A stretch of 64,000 bases of DNA from CAVYHJ01 sp963768165 [NCBI: uncultured bacterium]. GTDB lineage: Bacteria; UBP4; UBA4092. The stretch lies in assembly GCA_963768165.1 (NCBI GenBank), contig CAVYHJ010000027.1, positions 1-64,000 of the forward strand. The letters are read 5' to 3'. This document shows positions 16,585 to 29,843 of this stretch, piece after piece; within the stretch, counting starts at the first letter, position 1; each line of letters starts with the position of its first letter. The notes under the pieces are model-generated. The model ran no database searches. It was not told the DNA's origin and was given only the letters and a program-made list of their open reading frames with translations. Made by a program: the position numbers and the translations under genes.

Positions 16585-18051
16585 ATGACCCGAAAAATGG
16601 AATTACCTAAAGAACCTTTTGAATTAACGATTACCGGTCTATCTTCTCATGCGGAAGGTGTCGGACGGTATGACGGGAAAGTGATATTTGTCGAAGGGGC
16701 ATTGCCGGGAGAACGGTGTAAGATTCGCGCGGTCCATAATGGCCGGAAAATGGCACGAGCGGTAGTGACGGAAATTTTGGAACCGTCTCCCTATCGAATT
16801 ATTCCCCCCTGTCCTCATTACGCCGATTGTGGCGGGTGCCAGTTTCAGCATTATACCTATGAAAAACAACTCGAATATAAACAGCAGACAGTGCAGGATG
16901 CCCTGCGGCATATCGGGAATTTGGATATCCAACCCAATTCTGTGATGGGCGGGGAACCCTATGCCTATCGTAATAAAATGACATTTCCTATCACGGTCCA
17001 TGAAAATAAAATCACCGCCAGTTTACATCCCCGCAATTCGTATAACAAATTAACGCCGTTAGGGAATTGTATGTTATTGGAAACCCCTATGCAGGAAATG
17101 TTGCAGTCTGCGATTGAAAAAATGAATGAAATCTTTACTCCCAACGATGTTTATAATTTTGATGTGCAAACCGGTAATTTACGCTTTCTCAGCTTAAGAT
17201 CCTTTGCCAGGAAACTCATCTTGATATTGGTCATGCGGGAATATCAGGAAGAAAAAGTAAAACAATTGGACAAGCATTGGTCAACCCTTTCGGGTTGGGC
17301 AACGACTGTGGTTTATGAAAGCCCCGATATTAATGAATACGATTGGGGAACCCGTCCCCCAAAATATATTTCCGGTCAAACGACTTTTGAAATCCCTTTT
17401 AAAAATGTAGTGGGCCATGCGCAACCGACGACCTTTCTGCAAACCAATTCTTGTATGGCGGAAAAGTTATATGAACATATTTTGAGTTTGCCGATTGCTT
17501 TATCCCGTCATTCCCGCGAAAGCGGAAATCCAGTTTCCGAGGTTTTAATCGATGGATATTGTGGAATCGGATTGTTGGGTTTAGCAATGGCCAATCGGTT
17601 TCAGCATGTGATTGGAATTGATACGGATAACAATGCCATTTCTTCCGCCCAATCCTCCGCACGAGAGATGGGGATTACCAATATTCATTTTCTTGCGGCA
17701 CCTGTAGAACACGCTTTGAGGATTTTTGCCAATCCATTGGTGACCAATCCAAAACCGTTACGACCCAGTGTAGAAAGTTTGGCATCTGAGGCGTTAGAGA
17801 AATTAGGAAATCGAAAAATCACTACGGTCATTCTTGACCCGCCCCGCGCCGGTTGCCATCCCAAAGTCATTAAACGCCTAGGTGAAATCCAACCCAAAGA
17901 TATTATTCTCGTCTCTTGTCATCCGGCAACATTAGCACGCGATTTAAGCGGACTTCTTTCCCTCGGTTATAAACCTCTCTCTGTACAGCCTTTCGACCTC
18001 TTCCCGCAAACCTTTCATGTGGAAACCGTGGTGCATGTGAGAAAAGGGTAG
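16585..18051 (+). CDS. rlmD: 23S rRNA (uracil-5)-methyltransferase RlmD/RumA family
   Basis: 488 residues, cytoplasmic, transferring methyl from SAM to C5 of a uridine. The N-terminus is a TRAM RNA-binding domain (SSHAEGVGRYDGKVIFVEGALPGE). The iron-sulfur cysteines are in CPHYADCGGCQF. The central part keeps the FLQTNSCMAEKLYEHIL element; the SAM site is DGYCGIGLLGLAMANR, followed by IGIDTDNNAI, LDPPRAGCHP and the catalytic SCHPATLARD. Two odd features: residues just before DGYCGIG contain RHSRESGNP, the translation of an inserted palindromic repeat, and a second insertion-like stretch lies before VILDPPRAG. Both keep the frame. Family members with the iron-sulfur motif are RlmD/RlmCD-like; which uridine is modified cannot be told. 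Confidence 0.85.
   Translation: MTRKMELPKEPFELTITGLSSHAEGVGRYDGKVIFVEGALPGERCKIRAVHNGRKMARAVVTEILEPSPYRIIPPCPHYADCGGCQFQHYTYEKQLEYKQQTVQDALRHIGNLDIQPNSVMGGEPYAYRNKMTFPITVHENKITASLHPRNSYNKLTPLGNCMLLETPMQEMLQSAIEKMNEIFTPNDVYNFDVQTGNLRFLSLRSFARKLILILVMREYQEEKVKQLDKHWSTLSGWATTVVYESPDINEYDWGTRPPKYISGQTTFEIPFKNVVGHAQPTTFLQTNSCMAEKLYEHILSLPIALSRHSRESGNPVSEVLIDGYCGIGLLGLAMANRFQHVIGIDTDNNAISSAQSSAREMGITNIHFLAAPVEHALRIFANPLVTNPKPLRPSVESLASEALEKLGNRKITTVILDPPRAGCHPKVIKRLGEIQPKDIILVSCHPATLARDLSGLLSLGYKPLSVQPFDLFPQTFHVETVVHVRKG
17504..17535 (+). repeat. Palindromic repeat of the RHSRESGNP class inserted in rlmD
   Basis: CCCGTCATTCCCGCGAAAGC and the following GGAAATCCAGTT form the well-known dispersed palindrome found in many proteobacterial genomes, which translates as RHSRESGNPV. 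Its core TTCCCGC-GAAA-GCGGAAA is an imperfect hairpin. It is in frame between the helix LYEHILSLP and the SAM-binding DGYCGIG. Confidence 0.8.
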
Positions 18052-18084
18052 GGGAAAATCGATAATTAAACCTTACAAAACGTC

Positions 18085-18828
18085 CTATTTTGAATCACGT
18101 ACTTCATAATACATCGGTGCTGTAGTCGAATATTTCCGCAAAGCTCCCGGGATCAACATGACTTTGAGAACGAAGAGAAAACATTTGTAAGCATTTTTCC
18201 CCTGAAATTTGCGGGAGGAGGTAATGATATAACCCTCTTTGATATTCGCGAATCGTTTTCCGTCTTGTTCCGCCAATTTTTTCATGGTGCGAACCAGCCA
18301 GGCGTCCTCTGAAGCGAAATACCGTTCGTCAAATCCGCCCGCCCTATCAAACATTTCCCGGGTGCAAAAAATAATTCCCCCGCTCGTCCCGTGCATGAGA
18401 AAAATAATTTCAATAAATATCCAAAAGAGAAACCGGGTTGTAAAATTATTTTGGTCGGGTATAATTTTAAATCCACCGCAGGGATATTTTCCCGATTCAA
18501 TGGCTTCCGTGACTAAAAACAAGGCGTTTTCAGAAACACGGTTGTCGGAATCCACAAAACAAAGAATATCTCCCGTCGCGTTTTTCGCGCCGGTATTACG
18601 AACCCGTGCAATCAATCGTTTGACCTCAGGAATAACCGTGACCCCGTATTCTTTAGCGATTTGAGCCGTTCGGTCGGTCGAATTATTGTCCACCAGAATA
18701 GTCTCGATTTCATAACTTCTTTTAGATATCAGGAAATTTTTAGCAATGACTAAAGAATCGAATAGCGCGGGGAGGTAGTGCTCTTCATTATACGCGGGAA
18801 TAATAATTGAAATTTTTTTAGTCGGCAT
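18085..18828 (-). CDS. Family 2 glycosyltransferase
   Basis: 247 residues. GT-A fold of GT2: ISIIIPAYNEEHYLPALFDSL at the N-terminus, ETILVDNNSTDRTAQIAKEYG, and CFVDSDNRV with the metal-binding DxD-type motif. A C-terminal hydrophobic stretch (~220-240) may touch the membrane. It probably transfers a sugar to a lipid or surface glycan. It begins inside the end of the EamA-like gene (11-nt overlap), with no separate ribosome site, so translation is probably coupled. Together with the YdjC-family deacetylase it recalls lipid- or polyprenol-linked sugar modification units. Confidence 0.85.
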   Translation of the reverse strand: MPTKKISIIIPAYNEEHYLPALFDSLVIAKNFLISKRSYEIETILVDNNSTDRTAQIAKEYGVTVIPEVKRLIARVRNTGAKNATGDILCFVDSDNRVSENALFLVTEAIESGKYPCGGFKIIPDQNNFTTRFLFWIFIEIIFLMHGTSGGIIFCTREMFDRAGGFDERYFASEDAWLVRTMKKLAEQDGKRFANIKEGYIITSSRKFQGKNAYKCFLFVLKVMLIPGALRKYSTTAPMYYEVRDSK

Positions 18829-19267
18829 GCGGCGGAGAAGACGAATTCACAACAACATTGGTTTTGTCGGGTTCTGGGTGCGGCACGGTGGTTTTATGGG
18901 AGAGCGCCACCAGCACCACTCCCGTAAATATCAGGACGGTGCCGGTAATTCGAATCCAATTGACGTTTTCATGAAGGAAATACCGGGCGAAAATCGCCGT
19001 CAGAATATAACTGCACGCCGTTAGGGGCAATACCAGACTTACTTCCGCGCGGGATAACGCGACCAGGTAGAGAAGAAAGAATCCAGCCATGCAGACAATC
19101 CCCAGCCAGACCGTACCCGATTGAAAAGTTCGCATAAAAAAAGGGATGACATTCCAAGCATTAAAATGAATATCTTCGTTGAGCGCGCGCATCCCCCGGG
19201 ACAACATTAAATCGCCTGTTGTTCCGACCAACACCGCCACTAGTAATATGATAATGGTTTTTATCAT
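18818..19267 (-). CDS. Small EamA/SMR-like membrane protein
   Basis: 149 residues with four predicted membrane helices (~2-20, 50-70, 75-95, 105-125). The sequence SYILTAIFARYFLHENVNWIRITGTVLIFTGVVLVAL is typical of the EamA/DMT half-size transporters, such as those that flip undecaprenyl-linked aminosugars. The C-terminal ~20 residues are polar. It overlaps the upstream deacetylase gene by 4 nt (ATGA) and the downstream GT2 gene by 11 nt, so the three genes form one translational unit. It may flip the lipid-linked product of its neighbours; this is inference from context. Confidence 0.75.
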   Translation of the reverse strand: MIKTIIILLVAVLVGTTGDLMLSRGMRALNEDIHFNAWNVIPFFMRTFQSGTVWLGIVCMAGFFLLYLVALSRAEVSLVLPLTACSYILTAIFARYFLHENVNWIRITGTVLIFTGVVLVALSHKTTVPHPEPDKTNVVVNSSSPPHAD

Positions 19268-20133
19268 AGGTCTTTAAAGTTTGTTAGTTTAATCCCATCT
19301 TGAGAGATTAATTCTCGGATTTTGTGATTCAGTAATGTTTCTAATTCCTGGTTGAATTTGAAACTCGCGACACCAGCCAATACCCGATGATCTTGATTAG
19401 AATCATACCATGATTCAAAATCCGGGTGATAATAAATTTCTGAAATCCCTTCCGGCAAATTCCGGATGAGATGTTCGGTGTATTCCCAGTTCATGTCTCC
19501 GGTTTGGAATAGACCATACACCCGGTTCACAAATTTCACACCGTGTCTTTTGGCTTTCTCTTTGGCGTGCCTGGACAATCGGCGAAAAATAAAATGATGG
19601 GTCCGCTTGCGAAAATAATGGGATTTATCAACCTCTAAAGACAGGGAAATATCGTCTTCGGGAATACGAATCGTATTGATGCCAAATTCCTTGGCGACTT
19701 TCAAAAGGATGTCAAACACGGCAGGATTGATATGTTGGTGCAGATGGGAATCCACATGAGAACAGGATAATCCGGTCTCCTGGAATTTTAGAAATTGCGC
19801 GCGGATTTCTTTTTCCAATTGTTTCCGGCTTTTCCCATCAAAATAATATTGCAGACCCGCAAGAGATGGAGAATTGGAAAAATTTCTATCCTCATTCACC
19901 AAATCAGGAATTTCGGAATGGGGCAGTACCGATTTCCCGCAAATCAAAACCACATGCAGACCCACCGCCAATTTGGGATTTTCCTTCGCCAATTGAACCG
20001 CCGAGTCGCACGCCTCTCCGGTGACCATCAACCCCGCGCTGGTCAATATCCCGTCCTGGTGCGCCAGGATAATCGCCTGGTTGACCGATTCGGAATATCC
20101 AAAGTCATCTGCCGATATAATGACTCTTTTCAT
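19264..20133 (-). CDS. ChbG/HpnK (YdjC) family carbohydrate deacetylase
   Basis: 289 residues from ATG 20133; this start gives MKRVIISADDFGYSESVNQAI, the canonical family N-terminus (Asp-Asp metal site), while the longer open frame to 20172 adds a non-conserved tail. Further family features: VGLHVVL (metal His) and SHVDSHLHQHINPAVFDI (His pair). The family removes N-acetyl groups from sugars, such as diacetylchitobiose (ChbG) or glucosaminyl hopanoid (HpnK). Its neighbours, an EamA-like protein and a GT2, suggest a lipid-linked or hopanoid sugar substrate, but no hopanoid genes are in view. Confidence 0.82.
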   Translation of the reverse strand: MKRVIISADDFGYSESVNQAIILAHQDGILTSAGLMVTGEACDSAVQLAKENPKLAVGLHVVLICGKSVLPHSEIPDLVNEDRNFSNSPSLAGLQYYFDGKSRKQLEKEIRAQFLKFQETGLSCSHVDSHLHQHINPAVFDILLKVAKEFGINTIRIPEDDISLSLEVDKSHYFRKRTHHFIFRRLSRHAKEKAKRHGVKFVNRVYGLFQTGDMNWEYTEHLIRNLPEGISEIYYHPDFESWYDSNQDHRVLAGVASFKFNQELETLLNHKIRELISQDGIKLTNFKDL

Positions 20134-20280
20134 AAAGCATCCATCATACCAGTATTGGGGATAATTCAACAAATTTATGGGTGACGGATAGTCCGCAATT
20201 TGTCATTCTTCTACGACACTTTAGTGTACGGTTCTCAGGGCTTTAGCCCATTGTTTCTCGCAATGTTTGGACTGAAGTCC

Positions 20281-20320
20281 GGTTACCCTCGACTAAAGTC
20301 CAATGTCATTAAGTTAAGGA
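20281..20320 (+). repeat. Left arm of a ~40-bp inverted repeat flanking the IS4-like gene
   Basis: The stretch beginning GGTTACCCTCGACTAAAG and ending TGTCATTAAGTTAAG matches, in inverted orientation, 21966-22008 with few differences and a 3-nt gap. The arm contains a GACTAAAGTC palindrome; related palindromes (GGCTTTAGCC, GGACTGAAGTCC) lie just upstream at 20239-20280. These are probably REP-type repeats. Confidence 0.7.
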
Positions 20321-20402
20321 AAAGGATGCGTACTTCGTATAGACCCAAAAGTTGGTTATGTACGAGGATGGAGGAGTATAATAGGGGGTCGTGAAAAGAA
20401 GC

Positions 20403-20443
20403 CGGGACACCCGGTGATGGCGGGAGAAAGCAGAGGTGTCCCG
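20403..20443 (+). promoter_or_regulatory. Hairpin masking the transposase start
   Basis: CGGGACACC (20403-20411) and GGTGTCCCG (20435-20443) are perfect 9-bp arms. The second arm contains most of the AGAGG ribosome site and ends at the base before the ATG (20444). In a transcript from upstream, translation start would be occluded, a known way for insertion sequences to limit read-through expression. A TATAAT is at 20377-20382 upstream. Confidence 0.6.
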
Positions 20444-21766
20444 ATGCGTAAGAGCAATGTAACGATTGTGGAGGAATTGAAGAAATTTTTAGAAGAAGTC
20501 TCCCGGCAGCCCCCCTTGTACCGACGACGACCGGAAGACTTCACGCGGGAGAGGAAATTGAGTTTTCAGGGGTTGGTCTTGTTTTTAATCAATTTGTCGA
20601 AGAAGAGTTTAGGGGTGGAATTAAGTCACTATTTTCAACTTTTGGGGAAGAAAGTAGGGAGTGGATGTAGTAAAAGTGCCTTCAGCCAATCGCGTCAGAA
20701 ATTGGAAGGGAAGTTTTTTCAAGATTGGAATGGGGTCTTGATACAGGAGTATTATACCGGGAATGACGAGCGGGTGAAACGATGGGAAGGATTTCGCCTG
20801 CAAGTGGTGGATGGATCCACCTTGTATTTAGTGGATACCCCGGCCGTACGGGAGTTTTATGGGGTACATAATAACCAGAAGACGGAAGTTCCCATGGGAC
20901 GGATCGTATGGGGGTATGATCCCTTAAATGAGCTGGTGTTATGGAGCGAGTTAAATGCTTATGCGACGTCGGAAACCCCGGTGGCGATCCAGCATCTAAA
21001 AGATACGGCAGAAGATATTGTGAGTCTCTATGATCGAGGATTCCCCTGGTTTGCCTTATTGTATGAGAGTGTACGTCTGGGAAAGCATTTTGTGGTGCGT
21101 TGTCCCTTGAAGTGGAATAAGGCCGTAGAAGCCTTTGTGGACTCCGATCAAGAAAGTGCCTTGGTGGAATGGAACGCGAATTGGAAGGCGCGACGATACC
21201 TGTCCGGGCAAGGGAAGAACCTCGCGCCTGAAACCCGAATTCGAGTACGCCTCGTGAAGGTGAGGTTACCCACCGGAGCCCTAGAGATTCTCGCTACATC
21301 GTTATACGATGAGCGACGTTATCCGACTCAAACCTTTGGAAATTTGTATGCCTTGCGGTGGGGGACCGAGACCTTTGCAGATCGTTTGAAGAATAAATTG
21401 CAGGTAGAAATATTCAGCGGACATCGACCGGAAACCATCCCGCAAGACTTTTATGCGATGATGTTTGTGGCCAATCTCCAGAGCCTGTTATGTAGCGCGG
21501 GGGAGGAAGAATTAAAAAAGGTCAATCCGCGTAGAAAGTATACTTATCAAATCAATCGGAATGTGAGTTTAGGTTTGATGAAAGATCGTCTGGTAGAACT
21601 TTTTTTAAGCGCTCAACCAGAGGAGATTCTTCAACAGCTTCAACAGGAATTTAGCCAACATTTGGAACCGGTCCGTCCTGGGCGAAGCTTTCCCCGCTCC
21701 AAGGAGAAACATCGACGTTTAACTGGAAAATATCAAACTCAAACCAATTATCGCCGGGCGGTATAA
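20444..21766 (+). CDS. IS4-family DDE transposase
   Basis: 440 residues from ATG 20444, which has AGAGG 7 nt upstream (the frame opens at GTG 20414). The IS4-type catalytic core is complete: VVDGST (first Asp), SLYDRGFPWF (second Asp) and LYALRWGTETFADRLKNKLQVEIFSG (the Y-x-W-x-x-E signature with the catalytic Glu). The N-terminal region (SFQGLVLFLINLSKKSLGVEL..F) is the family DNA-binding part. I could not find short element ends next to the gene; the only inverted pair around it is the REP-like pair at 20281 and 21966. It is probably an intact copy. Confidence 0.85.
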   Translation: MRKSNVTIVEELKKFLEEVSRQPPLYRRRPEDFTRERKLSFQGLVLFLINLSKKSLGVELSHYFQLLGKKVGSGCSKSAFSQSRQKLEGKFFQDWNGVLIQEYYTGNDERVKRWEGFRLQVVDGSTLYLVDTPAVREFYGVHNNQKTEVPMGRIVWGYDPLNELVLWSELNAYATSETPVAIQHLKDTAEDIVSLYDRGFPWFALLYESVRLGKHFVVRCPLKWNKAVEAFVDSDQESALVEWNANWKARRYLSGQGKNLAPETRIRVRLVKVRLPTGALEILATSLYDERRYPTQTFGNLYALRWGTETFADRLKNKLQVEIFSGHRPETIPQDFYAMMFVANLQSLLCSAGEEELKKVNPRRKYTYQINRNVSLGLMKDRLVELFLSAQPEEILQQLQQEFSQHLEPVRPGRSFPRSKEKHRRLTGKYQTQTNYRRAV

Positions 21767-21965
21767 TCTGCTCTATTCTCTAGAATCGTGACAGAAACAC
21801 AGAGGAAGAAAATCCCACAAGAAGGGTATCCGAAAAAACAGGTCTTCGGAGAAGATTCTGAGAATTTTGGTGTAGCCTCTTTCTAGAAAATCACACAAAG
21901 ACGTATTCCAAAGGTTTTTGGATTACCTTCCTTACGAGCATTGTCCGTTAAAATAAATTCTCTTC

Positions 21966-22008
21966 TCTTAACTTAATGACATTGGGCTTTAGCCGAGGGT
22001 TACTAACC
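21966..22008 (-). repeat. Right arm of the inverted repeat around the IS4-like gene
   Basis: Reverse complement of the 20281-20320 arm with few substitutions; it contains GGGCTTTAGCC. A further palindrome GGACTAAAGTCC lies at 22033-22044. The arms may be the ends of a larger mobile unit or two members of a repeat family on either side of the insertion. Confidence 0.7.
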
Positions 22009-22059
22009 TTTAGGTTAAAACCTAATGACCATGGACTAAAGTCCCGTAGAAATTCTGTA

Positions 22060-22679
22060 GTCTGGGTTGTCCCCGACTCAGACCCAAAGTGCTTTTAAAA
22101 CATCCTTTTGGCACCAACTGCCTTCTAGTCGGACTCGGGGACGAGTCCGACTACGGTGGGACTTTCTGGAGTCTAGGTTAAGTGCGACTACAAAGGTCAG
22201 TCCGACTACGGGTGGGGGGAGATCTCTAACAGGTAGTTTGGCAGGAGTCGTCTGATTACGGTTGGAAGCTTTTTGCCATAGTCGGGGTAGAGAATGACTA
22301 CGGGAGGACTTTCTGGAGTCTAGGTCAAGTGCGACTACAAAGGTCAGTCCGACTACGGGGTGAAGACAGTCGCTCTCTAAACGGTAGTCTGAGAAAAATC
22401 CGACTACGAAAGGAGCTTTTTGCAGTAGGTAAAGTTGTGTCCGACTACAAGTGGGGGGTCCGTAGTCTGGGTCGTCCCCGACCCAGACAGAAAGCGACTC
22501 TTGAAACTTGTCAGGAAAAGTTTACGAAAGTACTCTGGTTTGACCTTTTGAAACCAACTACCTTTTTGTCGGACTCGGGGACGAGTCCGACTACGGGAGG
22601 AGAGGGTTCTTTTCGTAGTCTGGATGAAGTCCAACTACGGGGGAGAGCCGTAATCAAGCTCGTCTCCGAGCCTGATTAT
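22060..22679. repeat. Cluster of REP-type palindromes and degenerate tandem repeats
   Basis: This gene-free 620 bp is full of short palindromes with 4-nt loops: GTCTGGGTTG/CGACTCAGAC (22060-22083, with wobble pairs), GTCGGACTCG/CGAGTCCGAC (22128-22151 and 22568-22591), GTCTGGGTCG/CGACCCAGAC (22465-22488), and an imperfect one at 22651-22678. A ~54-bp direct repeat occurs at 22159-22212 and 22306-22359 (period ~147). CCGACTAC units recur between them. The open frames across this region are by-products of the repeats. Confidence 0.8.
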
Positions 22680-22695
22680 ATAGTAAAATAAAATC

Positions 22696-23100
22696 ATGGG
22701 GAAATTAAAGCATTATTTTGAAGAAGGTTTTATTTATTTTCTTACCACCACGGTCTTTGCTTACCGCCCCTATTTTGCCCGACCCGAGAATGCGGAAATG
22801 GTGATCCAGATTCTGTATAATTTAAGGAAAAGAAAAGCGATGTATTTGTTGGAGTTTGTCGTCATGCCGGAGCATCTCCATTTATTACTCATGTCCGGAG
22901 AGAAATCCATCCCTTTCATTATGCAGGAACTCAAAAAGGGCAGTGCAAGGTTAATAAATAAAGCAGAAAATCAGGAAGGGAGAAAAGTCTGGATAGAAGG
23001 GTACTATGACCATCAGATTAGAGATGTAAAGGATTATGAAACTAAAGTGGAGTATATTTTTCAAAATCCAGTTAAGCGTAATTTAGTTAACCCAGCCTGA
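22696..23100 (+). CDS. REP-associated tyrosine transposase (RAYT, Y1_Tnp / IS200-like), probably frameshifted at its end
   Basis: 134 residues as read. HUH endonuclease features: FVVMPEHLHLLL (the His-x-His metal motif) and YYDHQIRDVKDYETKVEYIFQNPVKRNLV (catalytic Tyr helix and family C-terminal motif). Reading stops at TGA 23098 just where relatives continue with PEDYPYSS-type sequence. In the +1 frame exactly this continuation is present (PEDYPYCSVNAKWETD..., to a stop at 23171-23173), so one extra C in the CCC at 23091-23093 probably broke the gene. REP palindromes lie on both sides, the nearest starting 2 nt after the shifted stop. RAYTs are domesticated enzymes thought to mobilise REPs. 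Confidence 0.85.
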   Translation: MGKLKHYFEEGFIYFLTTTVFAYRPYFARPENAEMVIQILYNLRKRKAMYLLEFVVMPEHLHLLLMSGEKSIPFIMQELKKGSARLINKAENQEGRKVWIEGYYDHQIRDVKDYETKVEYIFQNPVKRNLVNPA

Positions 23101-23174
23101 AGATTATCCTTATTGCAGTGTAAACGCCAAATGGGAGACGGATAGAGACATTTTGAATGACTATGCGTTATGAT

Positions 23175-23198
23175 GTCGGACTCGAGGACGAGTCCGAC
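23175..23198. repeat. REP palindrome next to the RAYT gene
   Basis: GTCGGACTCG, loop AGGA, CGAGTCCGAC. Same arms as the copies at 22128 and 22568 upstream of the RAYT gene; the loop differs (AGGA against GGGA). Confidence 0.9.
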
Positions 23199-23294
23199 TA
23201 CGAGAGGGGAAATGAACAGGTTTAGAGTTAAAAGAAGAAACGGGAAAAAGTATCTACCTAAGTTAAATAAATTCAGAGTTCCTGTAAAAACCGG

Positions 23295-23321
23295 ATAAGA
23301 CCATCTCAGAGTTGGTCTTAT
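23295..23321. terminator. Hairpin between RAYT and the P-II gene
   Basis: ATAAGACCA (23295-23303), 9-nt loop, TGGTCTTAT (23313-23321). It lies between two converging genes and could end either transcript; no long T-run follows on either strand. Confidence 0.4.
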
Positions 23322-23465
23322 TCAACTCCGTTTCAACTCCGTACTAACTCCAGTATTCCTTCGTCTATTATTCGCTTGAGATTCGTTGATAGTTCGTTAC
23401 GAGTTCAAGGGATATGCGATTTAGGAAGGCATGGGATTTAATCCGAATAAGTACAAGAGATTCAG

Positions 23466-25156
<1,691 letters not shown>

Positions 25157-25241
25157 GGCCACCTCATACTTTAAATTGATTAAATTTTTGATTCTCAATC
25201 GCTGTTGAGAATAGATTTTATTGCTAAAGGGGTAAAATAAA

Positions 25242-25257
25242 GCAATTAATATTCCAA
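25242..25257 (-). promoter_or_regulatory. Sigma-54 (-24/-12) promoter of amt copy 1
   Basis: On the - strand TTGGAATATTAATTGC followed by T: GG and GC are exactly 10 nt apart, and TTGG and TTGC are both present. It lies ~86 nt before the ATG. The same element is at the equivalent place before amt copy 2. Confidence 0.75.
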
Positions 25258-25394
25258 TATTGTTTTATAATGTTTTTTTCTGATACAAGTATTCTAACGT
25301 GAAATAAATCAGGAAGTTATAATCAAACAATGAGATAAGAATTTAAGTTTTTAGCAGGGAAAGAATTAAACACAAAAATATATTTATGTTCAAG

Positions 25395-25411
25395 TGTCCA
25401 TTATTATGACA
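25395..25411. promoter_or_regulatory. Candidate activator site upstream of amt copy 1
   Basis: TGTC-N9-GACA inverted repeat, of which the right half extends to TGACAATAAAAG. It is ~140 bp upstream of the -24/-12 promoter, the usual place for an enhancer-binding protein. The spacing (TGT-N11-ACA) is one base longer than the classical NifA site. Confidence 0.5.
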
Positions 25412-25446
25412 ATAAAAGAGTAAAAATGTCTTCCAAAGAAAATTCG

Positions 25447-27137
<1,691 letters not shown>

Positions 27138-27197
27138 GGCCACCTCATACTTTAAATTGATTAAGTTTTTATTTTATAACTAAACGGGTAAAATAAC

Positions 27198-27213
27198 GCA
27201 ATTAGTATTCCAA
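27198..27213 (-). promoter_or_regulatory. Sigma-54 (-24/-12) promoter of amt copy 2
   Basis: - strand TTGGAATACTAATTGC followed by G, with GG-N10-GC spacing. It lies ~60 nt before the ATG. It is homologous to the promoter of copy 1. Confidence 0.75.
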
Positions 27214-27341
27214 TATTATTTTATAATGTTTTTTCCTGATACAAGTAATCTAACATGAAGTAAATCAGGAAGATATAATCATACAATAAGATAAGAATCT
27301 AATTTTTTGGCAGGAAATGAATCAAACTAATTAGACATTTA

Positions 27342-27379
27342 TGTCCATGATTATGACAATAAAAGTGACAAAATTGTCA
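27342..27379. promoter_or_regulatory. Double candidate activator site upstream of amt copy 2
   Basis: TGTC-N9-GACA at 27342-27358, continuing as TGACAATAAAAG, then TGACAA-AA-TTGTCA at 27366-27379 (perfect arms). It is 130-180 bp upstream of the -24/-12 promoter. The upstream half is conserved before amt copy 1; the second palindrome is degenerate there. Confidence 0.55.
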
Positions 27380-27385
27380 ATTCAA

Positions 27386-27423
27386 AGAAAGAAAGAGCGT
27401 TTTATATAAAACGCTCTTTCTTT
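27386..27423 (-). terminator. Intrinsic terminator after P-II copy 3
   Basis: GAAAGAGCGTTTTA (27391-27404) pairs with TAAAACGCTCTTTC (27407-27420), flanked by an A-run on one side and a T-run on the other. Strong long stem, usable in both directions. It separates the amt3-P-II operon from the amt copy 2 control region. Confidence 0.85.
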
Positions 27424-27444
27424 TAACAATCAAGAGTAAATTCA

Positions 27445-29516
<2,072 letters not shown>

Positions 29517-29536
29517 GAGGGTAATTCCTCCTTTTT

Positions 29537-29773
29537 TTAATTTGAGCTAATTTTTTCTTTAAAAATTTTTTCTGCTTCAATCCATTCGGCTACGCCATCA
29601 CTGGGTTGTTTTCCTCCTTTTTCCCAGATTTCATACGCCAATTTCTCAATGGATTCCCGGTAACTTTCTATTGGAAATTCATTTGTAGAACCATAACTTT
29701 TGACTTTTTTCGTTGTGGTTCTTTTTACTTTTATAGAATTTCCATTAGTTTTAACTTTTTCCTTAACAGGCAT
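29537..29773 (-). CDS. DUF2934-domain small protein
   Basis: 78 residues. The first 30 are Lys/Thr-rich and probably flexible; residues ~38-75 (ESIEKLAYEIWEKGGKQPSDGVAEWIEAEKIFKEK) match the DUF2934 pattern (AYxIWexxG....w.eAE). The function of the family is unknown. It has an AAAGGAG ribosome site and lies 20 nt upstream of amt3 in the porin operon. Basic N-terminus plus helical C-terminus would suit a small adaptor. Confidence 0.75.
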   Translation of the reverse strand: MPVKEKVKTNGNSIKVKRTTTKKVKSYGSTNEFPIESYRESIEKLAYEIWEKGGKQPSDGVAEWIEAEKIFKEKISSN

Positions 29774-29843
29774 ATTGTTATCGTTCTCCTTTCTTTAGAT
29801 AAAATGGCGGAGCCAAATTCGGTGGCGAGAATTTGACCCCGCG

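Noticed and set aside
18085-20133. Hopanoid biosynthesis cluster (HpnI/HpnK)
   Set aside because: A GT2 and a YdjC-family deacetylase occur together, but no squalene-hopene cyclase or radical SAM HpnH/HpnJ is present, so a hopanoid role is only one option.
22060-22679. Possible CRISPR array
   Set aside because: Repeat units are palindromic, irregularly spaced and not separated by spacers of constant length; no cas genes are in the window.
22067-22691. Two open frames of 62 and 120 codons across the REP cluster, and one on the other strand
   Set aside because: Their translations are low-information products of the repeated CCGACTAC units, with no ribosome site; they disappear if the repeats are recognised.
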